Of a stretch of 10,362 nt of DNA, positions 1 to 5,875 are shown piece by piece; within the stretch, counting starts at the first letter, position 1; every line of letters begins with the position of its first letter. The stretch is taken from positions 1 to 10,362 of the forward strand of contig CAJKKJ010000007.1 in NCBI GenBank assembly GCA_905200435.1, given 5' to 3'. A program made the translations under genes and the position numbers. The notes beneath the pieces are model-generated. The model saw only the letters and a program-made list of their open reading frames with translations, had not been told where the DNA came from and searched no databases. The DNA comes from an uncultured Bacillota bacterium (GTDB taxonomy: Bacteria; Bacillota_I; Bacilli_A; RF39; UBA660).

Positions 1-1
1 T

Positions 2-229
2 CAATCAGATTATGAAGAATTAATAAAAGCAGGCGCTAATTTCGCTTCAAGTCCTAAAAGGATAAATATTCATGCTTTAGACCCTGCCATAATAGCAACT
101 AATATTAGTATGTCTGATGCAACAAAAGAAATTAACTTAAAAGAAATTCTTGAACATACTAAATATGGCTCAGATGGTATGGGAGGTATTATAACCAAAG
201 GTACAATGTATATGGGGTACCCTAGATGA
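2..229 (+). CDS. yabG: YabG-like sporulation-specific protease, 3' end only
   Basis: The frame is open from the window edge and ends in TGA at 227-229, giving the last 75 residues of a protein that begins outside the window. The visible part contains GANFASSPKRINIHALDP and ends with YGSDGMGGIITKG followed by a short Gly/Pro/Arg tail. Both stretches match what I know of the C-terminal half of YabG, the protease that processes spore coat proteins during sporulation. The following veg-type gene supports this, since yabG and veg are adjacent in Bacillus and its relatives. The stop overlaps the next start (ATGA at 226-229), so the two are probably translationally coupled. The N-terminal catalytic part cannot be checked here. 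The family call rests on recall of conserved motifs and on synteny, not on a search. Confidence 0.72.
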   Translation, partial: QSDYEELIKAGANFASSPKRINIHALDPAIIATNISMSDATKEINLKEILEHTKYGSDGMGGIITKGTMYMGYPR

Positions 230-438
230 TAGAAAACGTGAAAAACAATATTGAAGAATTAATTGGTAAAGAAGCAACTGTAAAATATAATTTAGGAAGA
301 AATAAATATGAAAAATATAATGGCATAATTAAGGAAACATATAATAAAATTTTTTTAATTGAAACAAATGGAATAAAAAAATCATTTTCATATGTTGATG
401 TTTTAACAAAAAATGTAAAAATTAGTATCAAAAATTAA
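226..438 (+). CDS. veg: Veg family protein
   Basis: This is a 70-residue basic protein beginning MIENVKNNIEELIGKEATVK and containing NGIIKETYNKIFLIE followed by KSFSYVDVLTKNVKISI. The pattern (short helix, then 'G...v.l....gr.k....G.l.etY...F.i', then 'SysYaDvLT..V.l') is that of the Veg family. These are small beta-barrel-like proteins that in Bacillus subtilis are strongly expressed and affect biofilm matrix gene expression and spore outgrowth. The usual length is about 80-90 residues; this copy is shorter, mainly at the C-terminus. The ATG overlaps the yabG stop by ATGA. A GGGG tract at 214-217 lies 8 bases upstream and may serve as ribosome binding site. No transmembrane segment is visible, so the protein is cytosolic. 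Confidence 0.85.
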   Translation: MIENVKNNIEELIGKEATVKYNLGRNKYEKYNGIIKETYNKIFLIETNGIKKSFSYVDVLTKNVKISIKN

Positions 439-471
439 AAAAATAATTGCCTTTTTTTACCTTTTTTGATA
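426..471 (+). terminator. AT-rich hairpin at the end of veg
   Basis: TATCAAAAA (426-434) is the exact reverse complement of TTTTTGATA (463-471). Inside it A437-A443 can pair with T452-T458, leaving a short internal loop and an apical loop of about 8 bases. The stem starts inside the veg coding end. It may attenuate transcription between veg and spoVG, but it is almost entirely A-T and has no separate U-tract after the stem, so it would be a weak terminator. Its right arm contains the candidate -35 of the spoVG promoter. Confidence 0.3.
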
Positions 472-498
472 TATTAATATTGTATAGGATAACTATAC
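466..498 (+). promoter_or_regulatory. Candidate spoVG promoter with inverted repeat around the -10
   Basis: TTGATA (466-471) followed after 16 bases by GATAAC (488-493, 4 of 6 matches to TATAAT) gives a plausible vegetative promoter upstream of spoVG. The perfect inverted repeat GTATAG (482-487) / CTATAC (493-498) frames the -10 with a 5-base centre, where a repressor or a small RNA hairpin could act. In Bacillus spoVG is driven by SigH; I did not find a convincing SigH site here. Promoter position is inferred from consensus only. Confidence 0.35.
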
Positions 499-499
499 T

Positions 500-508
500 G
501 GAGGGAGA
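500..508 (+). promoter_or_regulatory. Ribosome binding site that fixes the TTG start of spoVG
   Basis: GGAGGGAGA lies 7-11 bases before the TTG at 516. It is the strongest Shine-Dalgarno match in the first kilobase and it selects the TTG start over the in-frame ATG at 447. The ATG at 447 has no such site and would put 23 hydrophobic, promoter-encoded residues in front of the conserved SpoVG N-terminus. Confidence 0.8.
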
Positions 509-515
509 GATAATC

Positions 516-809
516 TTGGAAATAACAAAAGTAAATGTATATCCTGTTGAAAAGGAAAATCCAAAATTAAAAGCTTTCGCTGAAGCTTATATTGATGATG
601 GACTTGTAATTACAGGAATACGAATCATTAATGGTCAAAAAGGTTTATTTGTTGCTATGCCTGACCGTAAAGAAAACAAAAAAGAAGGAGAAGAAGGATA
701 TCAAAAACATCGCGATATCGTCCATCCAATTAATAGTGAAGTTAGAAAAATGTTCACTGATGCAATTTTAGCTAAATACAATGAAGTAATTGCTGAAAAA
801 GAAAACTAA
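516..809 (+). CDS. spoVG: SpoVG, RNA/DNA-binding regulator
   Basis: The product is 97 residues from a TTG start, the typical SpoVG length. It shows the family signatures: an N-terminal EITKVNVYPV strand, KAFAEAYIDDGLVITGIRII, the hallmark GLFVAMPDRK, then RDIVHPINSEVR and a C-terminal helix DAILAKYNEV. SpoVG is a small dimeric site-specific RNA- and DNA-binding regulator. In Bacillus it influences asymmetric septation and in other Firmicutes it affects capsule, virulence and wall metabolism. A nine-residue charged stretch (about KKEGEEGYQ) sits between the VAMP motif and the HPIN motif, slightly longer than in Bacillus. It lies downstream of yabG and veg, close to the known chromosomal neighbourhood, though the genes usually between veg and spoVG (such as ispE, purR, yabJ) are absent. 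The start was chosen from the GGAGGGAGA site and family alignment. Confidence 0.95.
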   Translation: MEITKVNVYPVEKENPKLKAFAEAYIDDGLVITGIRIINGQKGLFVAMPDRKENKKEGEEGYQKHRDIVHPINSEVRKMFTDAILAKYNEVIAEKEN

Positions 810-810
810 A

Positions 811-858
811 GAGTGATGTGAACCCCAAATGGTAGACATTAATAAAAAAGAGGGTTAT
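811..858 (+). mobile_element. Possible solo IS3-type terminus
   Basis: Directly after the spoVG stop the sequence GTGAACCCCAAATGGTAGAC (818-837) resembles the outer end of IS3-family elements, which often reads ..CCCCAAATGTTAGACA... It is followed by AAAAAGAGGGTTATTA, which looks like the ribosome binding site expected before the first transposase frame, but no transposase follows. If real, it is a decayed end left at the border between the chromosomal genes and the secretion module. The match is recalled, not searched, and no second end or target duplication is visible. Confidence 0.3.
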
Positions 859-859
859 T

Positions 860-887
860 AAAAAGAGAAAATTATTTTTCTCTTTTT
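860..887 (+). terminator. Intrinsic terminator after spoVG, usable from both sides
   Basis: AAAAAGAGAAAA (860-871) pairs perfectly with TTTTCTCTTTTT (876-887) around a TTAT loop. The arms themselves supply a T-rich tail on the + strand and, read from the - strand, another T-run (TTTTT after the stem). It lies 50 bases past the spoVG stop and between two convergent transcription units, so it probably ends spoVG transcription and may back up termination of the lipoprotein operon. Confidence 0.75.
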
Positions 888-892
888 GTGTA

Positions 893-926
893 AAATAGGA
901 TGTAATTTTATTACACCCTACTATTT
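893..926 (-). terminator. Hairpin ending the lipoprotein operon
   Basis: TGTAAT (901-906) pairs with ATTACA (910-915) around TTT, and an outer stem AAATAG/CTATTT (893-898/921-926) can extend it with a small bulge. On the - strand it lies about 33 bases beyond the lipoprotein stop and is followed by a T-rich TATTTT stretch. It is likely the terminator of the leftward operon, with the 860-887 hairpin as second barrier. The U-tract is interrupted, so strength is uncertain. The rest of 810-958 shows no gene. Confidence 0.5.
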
Positions 927-958
927 AAAATATCTATCGAATTTATAAATATCAAACT

Positions 959-1690
959 TTAAAACTTATTTCTATTTTCATAGATTTTTTTTATATAAGA
1001 ATAGACAAAATAACCTACTATTATAATAATTAAAAATACAAGTATAACATATACAACTGTCATATTAACTTTTGTTCCAATTGTTTTCATATTTAAAGCA
1101 TATACATTACTTGAATCATATTTAAGAAGTATATCTTTTTCAGTTGTATTTTTATCTATATTCCATGTATAAATATTTTTGTTTTTATCAACTTCATCAG
1201 CATTATTTTCAAGTACTTTATAAGGTAATTCAATATTAATAGAACTATTATCTAAAACCATTCCCATCATTTCATATCTACTCTCTACCTTTTCCCTATT
1301 AAGTCCTTTAGCCGAAATAGTAACTATATCATCACTTAAATCAACACTAAATTCATCATATAGGTTTTTAACAAGCATATTATAGTTATAAGAAACAGCA
1401 CCATCAAACGTTCTACTTACTCTTACACCTTTATAATTAGTTGATTCAATATTTATCAAATTATATCCTGAATAAGAAAGGGTATTTAAATATTCCCTAG
1501 CATCAGATCTTAAAACTTCAGCTATATCATACCCTTCTTCACCAGGTTCATTACTTATTGAATTTCCATTAGGAAAATAAGCCATTATATCTGTTTTTTC
1601 AACAAATTTATTTTTATCAGTTATTTTTAAATTGTAATCAATTCTACAACCAGTAAGTATTAAGCATAACAATACAATTAAGAATTTCAT
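959..1690 (-). CDS. Lipoprotein with C-terminal membrane anchor, LppM-like
   Basis: The 243-residue product starts with a short hydrophobic signal and a lipobox LTGC (residues 12-15), so Cys15 should be lipidated on the outer face of the membrane. The middle is a beta-rich extracellular part. IELPYKVLENNADE (about 153-166) followed by YTWNIDKNTTEKDILLKY resembles the end of LppM/DUF3153-type domains, where a strand pair with 'lP.kv...ta......y.W.l' precedes the anchor. A hydrophobic helix at about 211-234 is followed by a basic tail, which would anchor the protein a second time. The ATG overlaps the stop of the large hydrolase gene (TAATG), indicating translational coupling and joint function. 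I infer an envelope partner of the wall hydrolase or the secretion apparatus; the family assignment is moderate and no exact function is known to me. Confidence 0.75.
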   Translation of the reverse strand: MKFLIVLLCLILTGCRIDYNLKITDKNKFVEKTDIMAYFPNGNSISNEPGEEGYDIAEVLRSDAREYLNTLSYSGYNLINIESTNYKGVRVSRTFDGAVSYNYNMLVKNLYDEFSVDLSDDIVTISAKGLNREKVESRYEMMGMVLDNSSINIELPYKVLENNADEVDKNKNIYTWNIDKNTTEKDILLKYDSSNVYALNMKTIGTKVNMTVVYVILVFLIIIIVGYFVYSYIKKIYENRNKF

Positions 1691-4600
1691 TAATACAATC
1701 CATCCCTTTCTAGATTAGTAAATCTATATAACCAAGTAAAACTACTATTAACGCTTATTTCTTGTTTAACAAGACCTTGATTATTATAACTACTACCTGT
1801 ACAGTGTATAATTGTAACAGTACCTTTTTCTTTATTTACCTCTGTAACAAGTGCTACGTGTGCAAATTGTGATGGTGTACTATTATTTGAATATACTGTT
1901 TTTGAATGATGCCATAATACATCCCCTGGTTTTATTTTATCTTCATCGATATATTCCTTTAATGAAATATTTCGATGTTTTACTGTTCCGCTTTCAAATT
2001 GAATTGCATATTCATCATTAAGAAGTCCCATTCTTGCTAAATAACTTGGCATTCCTGCAAACGATCCAAATGAATCTCCTGGCAAATCTTTTCCACCATT
2101 TAATAGTGCCCAATATAAGAAGCCTGTACAATCAAGTCCTGTACCATTTCTTCCCCATAATGGATTAACACCTAAATATGGATACTTACCACCTAATCTA
2201 TATGGAATATCTAATGTACCATCTTCTCTCGTATTGCGCCACAACCAATAAGCAGCAGCTACAACTCCATCCATCGTTCCATATCCATTTTCGTTTACAA
2301 AGTCTTCCAAATCAGCATTTAATGCATCTAATTCACCAGATGTAAATCTTATTGTTCCACCTTGATATTTTATTATATTACCATTTTCATCTTTACTATC
2401 GCCTTTAGTTTTCATACTGTCAATATCAATTGCAGTATAATCTTCACCATAGAAGAATTTTAATATTTCATGATGATTAACAAAATACCAATTATTAGCC
2501 ATATATGATGCAACATCATATACAATTCCTTTATTACCACTTACAAATGGATATTTATATAAATTTTCATCATATTTTATCATTACTTTATGTGTATCTG
2601 TTGAATATTGATATCCTAATTCATAAGTTATTGTTTTTTCTTTTCCATTAGTACTAATTATACCATTTGAACCAATTTGATTATATTCACTTGGTGTTAT
2701 ATAACCATCACCATCTACTAAAAGGGTATTTTTTGTAGCATTAACAGCATCATATATAGTTTTACTATCTGTATATGTGTATGCATATTGTTTTTCTGGA
2801 TCTAATATATCATGTCCCCATAATGTTTTATTATATGCCCATGTTCTTGTTGATACTGCAAGTGATCTTAATAATGTCTGATTCGCATTTGTACCGAAAT
2901 TATTATATAACATTCCTGCTACATAGAAATCTACTGGAACCATTATTTTTATTCCACCAGCATTCATTGTAATTCTTCCATTATAATCATTTGCTTCATA
3001 TTCTGTTATATCATCTAAAAGAATAGTTGGTGTATCAATATTAATTAGATTATGACCTACATTATTATCATAGAAATATGATAATATTTTTTTATAATCC
3101 CATTTCATTGTTTTAGCATAATAATTTGATAACACTTGTGAAATTCCATAATGGTGACCATAGTAATTAGAAAAGTCTTCTTTATATGTTTCACCTAAAT
3201 GAATTTTACCTTCTATTTCGTCAACTGGAATAGCAATTGTATTATACGGTTCACCTGCTTTAATTGTAGGTTTCATTGTTACCGAATAACCTGTACATTC
3301 AAATTTAATATCTGGTTGATTTCTAAATTGTCTTGGATATTTTGTACCTTCACAATAATAGAATGATCCTTTATTACCACTACATCTTTCCCCTGCTCTA
3401 GCACCATCTGAACTTCCTTTTTCAGGGTTATTTGTAATAATTACTTTATTTGGTCTACTTCCATGATATTTACTTTTACATGTAACTGTATCATCACTTA
3501 AATACCATGGTTCATATTCATCTATTAGATTACCATATTCATCAAATACATAAGGATCTTCACATCTATATACCATTTCACATGGGAATGATGAATATTG
3601 TGTTAATAATAATCCGTGAGCATATGTTACAACCATACCGGCTGTTTCTCTTGCCGCTAATATATGAACTGCATCAGTTGGATTTACTGCTGTATCTGTT
3701 CTTTCATATGTTTGGAAAGCTTCACTATTGGTTGCAATTCCACTTTTTTTACAGAATTTATAACTTGTCAGGTAGAATCCCCTTGCAGCAATTACCTGAG
3801 CTTTTATTGATTCATACTGTGTTCTCGCAGACACTTCATGATTTGATACACCTGCTGCATATTGTTCTAATGACATACTTGAGTATGTTCCTTCTTTACC
3901 ATGATCATATACTTGTACAATACATTCATCTTGGTTTGTAAAGTAATAATTTGGATAAATTGAATTTAAGTATTCTGTCATTGTTTGACTATTATATGTT
4001 ATAACACTTGCGCCTTTACATTGTGAGAATAATAATGTTGGATCATATTTTGTTCCATCTGTTGATGATAATTGGAAATGAACGTGATATCCTGTTGAAC
4101 ATCCTGTACTTCCTTCAACACCTATTTTTTCTCCCTTACTTACTTTTTGTCCTGGTACAACATTTACTGATGCCATATGCATATAGTAAGATCTATATGT
4201 TTTACCATCTAAGGTATGTTCTACTACTACAAAGTTACCAGAACTTCTATTATCTATATTTCCATTGCTATCTAAACAAACGCCAGCATCTGATACTGGT
4301 AAACTATATCCCACATTTGATACTACTGTTACTACCGTTCCATCATATACTGAATATAATGTTCTATCGGTTGCATAAGCATCTACTGCATAGTGTGAAT
4401 ACCCAGATCTATTTGCTGTAAATTCACTTGATATTGTACAACTTGTTGTCAAACCAAATGGTGATGTAAAGTTTTCTTTTACTGCATTTGGCAATTGATA
4501 TTCAATTTTGGTTGTTGTTAATGTATCACCATTTGAAAATTTTTCTATATCTATTATGTCATCTTTATCATAATAGAATCCAACGAATTCATTTCTACTA

Positions 4601-4953
4601 TCAAATATTGCTTTAGTTATACCGATTGTTTCTGTTCTTTTATCGGTTACTTTACAATCAACGCATTCTATATAATTTTCTGGAACATATTCTGATAATA
4701 AATATTTTGCATATGTTTTATAGTTCATATATTTTTGTACATAATGAACTAGACTTGTTCCACTTGCGCATGTCATTCCAGGATTATATTTACTTGTATC
4801 GTAATAATCTTTAAATGTACCATCAGCTCTCATATCATCTAATCTTGATTTCATTGTTGCCGAAAATGTAGGGCTTAATGTAACATCTGTTCCTGAATAG
4901 TATAAATTTTCATATCTGATTATTATTGAATCTAGTTGATCATATCCACTCAT
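1690..4953 (-). CDS. Multi-domain peptidoglycan hydrolase: M23, two SpoIID-like domains, NlpC/P60
   Basis: The 1087-residue frame contains four wall-active modules. (1) M23/LytM endopeptidase, about 160-310: HYAVD with His187 and Asp191, YYMHM with His259, and HVHF with His290/His292, so the zinc and catalytic residues are all present. (2) SpoIID-like lytic transglycosylase, about 360-632: MSLEQYAAGV, SNHEVSA with the expected catalytic Glu373, KAQVIAAR, TAGMVVTY, then GHHYGISQ and KKILSYFY; a Cys-rich insert (Cys458-Cys553) splits it. (3) A second SpoIID-like copy, about 671-845, lacking the Glu. (4) NlpC/P60, about 893-1080: DCTGF with Cys942, FAHVAL with His1032, IIHC with His1050. The usual single gene of this role in Tn916-type elements carries NlpC/P60 with a lysozyme-like domain. 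This frame has no signal peptide, and no Shine-Dalgarno precedes the ATG at 4953. It stays open upstream to 5007 and appears to be the continuation of the next upstream gene in a +1 frame. It probably opens the wall for a conjugation or secretion channel. Confidence 0.88.
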   Translation of the reverse strand: MSGYDQLDSIIIRYENLYYSGTDVTLSPTFSATMKSRLDDMRADGTFKDYYDTSKYNPGMTCASGTSLVHYVQKYMNYKTYAKYLLSEYVPENYIECVDCKVTDKRTETIGITKAIFDSRNEFVGFYYDKDDIIDIEKFSNGDTLTTTKIEYQLPNAVKENFTSPFGLTTSCTISSEFTANRSGYSHYAVDAYATDRTLYSVYDGTVVTVVSNVGYSLPVSDAGVCLDSNGNIDNRSSGNFVVVEHTLDGKTYRSYYMHMASVNVVPGQKVSKGEKIGVEGSTGCSTGYHVHFQLSSTDGTKYDPTLLFSQCKGASVITYNSQTMTEYLNSIYPNYYFTNQDECIVQVYDHGKEGTYSSMSLEQYAAGVSNHEVSARTQYESIKAQVIAARGFYLTSYKFCKKSGIATNSEAFQTYERTDTAVNPTDAVHILAARETAGMVVTYAHGLLLTQYSSFPCEMVYRCEDPYVFDEYGNLIDEYEPWYLSDDTVTCKSKYHGSRPNKVIITNNPEKGSSDGARAGERCSGNKGSFYYCEGTKYPRQFRNQPDIKFECTGYSVTMKPTIKAGEPYNTIAIPVDEIEGKIHLGETYKEDFSNYYGHHYGISQVLSNYYAKTMKWDYKKILSYFYDNNVGHNLINIDTPTILLDDITEYEANDYNGRITMNAGGIKIMVPVDFYVAGMLYNNFGTNANQTLLRSLAVSTRTWAYNKTLWGHDILDPEKQYAYTYTDSKTIYDAVNATKNTLLVDGDGYITPSEYNQIGSNGIISTNGKEKTITYELGYQYSTDTHKVMIKYDENLYKYPFVSGNKGIVYDVASYMANNWYFVNHHEILKFFYGEDYTAIDIDSMKTKGDSKDENGNIIKYQGGTIRFTSGELDALNADLEDFVNENGYGTMDGVVAAAYWLWRNTREDGTLDIPYRLGGKYPYLGVNPLWGRNGTGLDCTGFLYWALLNGGKDLPGDSFGSFAGMPSYLARMGLLNDEYAIQFESGTVKHRNISLKEYIDEDKIKPGDVLWHHSKTVYSNNSTPSQFAHVALVTEVNKEKGTVTIIHCTGSSYNNQGLVKQEISVNSSFTWLYRFTNLERDGLY

Positions 4954-4984
4954 TGTACTTGATGATAAGTAATATTCTGGATTT

Positions 4985-5007
4985 TTAACACAAGCACTTA
5001 CTTGAAC
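4985..5007 (-). other. +1 frameshift window joining the two hydrolase frames
   Basis: The upstream frame runs to TAA at 4985-4987 and the downstream frame is open from just after a TAG-TAG pair (5013-5008). Any join must therefore occur between 5007 and 4985. The upstream-frame codons here are GGT TCA AGT AAG TGC TTG TGT TAA. Skipping one base continues as SACVKNPEYYLSSS and then the residues from 4953. The stop TAA sits directly after TGT, the kind of stalled position used in some programmed +1 events such as prfB, but no classical slippery CTT or upstream Shine-Dalgarno-like stimulator is obvious. No long homopolymer is present inside the window. Mutation or sequence error remains possible. 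Confidence 0.55.
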
Positions 5008-5770
5008 CTACTAAATGACCTGATATTCCTCTGAATTGTTCTTCTGGTATTCCTTGGTCTGTTCCAAGTGTTATTGCTGCTAATTCATAAAAACTTTTTA
5101 ATTCATATCTTGGAATTGTTGTCATTTTTCTTGAATTTGCAACACCCATATTTGAGTATGATCTAGCACCTGTTCTTCCACTTAATATTGTTGCATCTGA
5201 TACAAATTTATTGTAGTGTATTGTTGCAGCAACCATTGCTACATCAAATTCTCCATCTACAAGTGGTGTTTTATCTTGCAGAATATATGTATTATAGTTA
5301 CGCGCTATTCTTCTTAAATCATTAAAGAATGATTCGTTTTTTAATGATGTTGATTTATAAATTTTTGCAATTTCAGCTTGATCTGTTTTTGTTCCTGATG
5401 GTGTTGCTCCACCTGATGTTGAACCATTTAGATTTGATTTAGGTTTTGAATTATTTGTTAAAAAGAAACCTTTTAAATCTTCATTGGTATATACTACAAC
5501 AGTTATAATAATTGCTAATATAACAAACATTATTAAAAATACTGGTATTAATAATTTAAATTTTTTGGCATTTTTTAATAGATTTAATCCTTTTTTACTT
5601 GTAGAACCTTCTCCTAATGCTCCACCTTCTGCACCTGCCTCCGTTTCTTCATATTTACCAATATTACTTGGTTCATTAAAGAACTCATTTTCACTTGGTG
5701 TAAAATTTGGAGTTTGGATTCTATTTTGATTAGCTTTTATTCTATCAATTGCATTATTATCTTTTGCCAT
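4985..5770 (-). CDS. Membrane-anchoring N-terminal part of the wall hydrolase
   Basis: The product is 261 residues from the ATG at 5770, which has AAAGGGTG a few bases upstream; GTG 5779 and ATG 5776 overlap or touch that site and were rejected. A polar cytosolic tail of about 70 residues, rich in Asn, Gln, Gly and Glu, is followed by Lys-rich NAKKFK and a single hydrophobic helix at about 71-94. A Ser/Gly/Thr linker (about 105-130) and an extracellular alpha-helical segment follow, including ESFFNDLRRIARNYNTYILQ and GEFDVAMVAATIHYNKFV. This is type II membrane topology with the C-terminus outside. It ends at a TAA within 32 bases of the next ATG, without a domain boundary in sight, and the hydrolase frame lacks export signals. 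I infer that both frames once or still encode one protein of about 1359 residues, anchored by this part. Confidence 0.75.
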   Translation of the reverse strand: MAKDNNAIDRIKANQNRIQTPNFTPSENEFFNEPSNIGKYEETEAGAEGGALGEGSTSKKGLNLLKNAKKFKLLIPVFLIMFVILAIIITVVVYTNEDLKGFFLTNNSKPKSNLNGSTSGGATPSGTKTDQAEIAKIYKSTSLKNESFFNDLRRIARNYNTYILQDKTPLVDGEFDVAMVAATIHYNKFVSDATILSGRTGARSYSNMGVANSRKMTTIPRYELKSFYELAAITLGTDQGIPEEQFRGISGHLVGSSKCLC

Positions 5771-5796
5771 ATACATCACCCTTTTATAATACTTAT

Positions 5797-5802
5797 ATTA
5801 TA
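5797..5802 (-). promoter_or_regulatory. Extended -10 promoter for the hydrolase-lipoprotein operon
   Basis: On the - strand TGTTATAAT occurs, a perfect TATAAT with the TGn extension, about 27 bases before the ATG at 5770. The -35 region 17 bases upstream is only a T-run, as is common where the extended -10 carries the promoter. The operon would run from here through the hydrolase frames and the lipoprotein to about 900. Confidence 0.6.
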
Positions 5803-5810
5803 ACATTTTT

Positions 5811-5838
5811 TTTACAAAAAAAAAATACATTTTGTAAA
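5811..5838. repeat. Inverted repeat in the upstream region of the hydrolase promoter
   Basis: TTTACAAAA (5811-5819) and TTTTGTAAA (5830-5838) form a perfect 9-base inverted repeat with a 10-base centre. It covers the -35 area of the promoter at 5797-5802 and lies just downstream of the terminator of the preceding gene. It could be a repressor operator or a second hairpin backing the terminator, but it has no T-tail on the - strand. Confidence 0.4.
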
Positions 5839-5842
5839 GATT

Positions 5843-5875
5843 AAAAAAGCATTAGTGTTTTTTTAACTCTAATGC
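5843..5875 (-). terminator. Intrinsic terminator overlapping the stop of the 359-aa gene
   Basis: On the - strand GCATTAG (5875-5869) pairs with CTAATGC (5855-5849) and is followed at once by TTTTTT (5848-5843). The gene's own TAA stop (5852-5854) lies inside the second arm, so the last codons form the stem. The loop of 13 bases is A-rich. This separates the 359-aa gene from the hydrolase operon. Confidence 0.8.

Noticed and set aside
447..515. N-terminal extension of SpoVG from an ATG at 447
   Set aside because: It would be translated from promoter and ribosome-site sequence, has no Shine-Dalgarno, and family members start where the TTG at 516 lies.
3507..3941. Open + strand frame rich in His, Leu and Tyr
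   Set aside because: It lies antisense to the SpoIID-like part of the hydrolase, has skewed composition typical of a shadow frame and no ribosome binding site.
4008..4421. Open + strand frame opposite the M23 domain
   Set aside because: Same shadow character; the - strand frame has full catalytic motifs.
5484..5729. Open + strand frame opposite the membrane helix of the anchor protein
   Set aside because: Antisense to a gene with clear topology and a good ribosome binding site.
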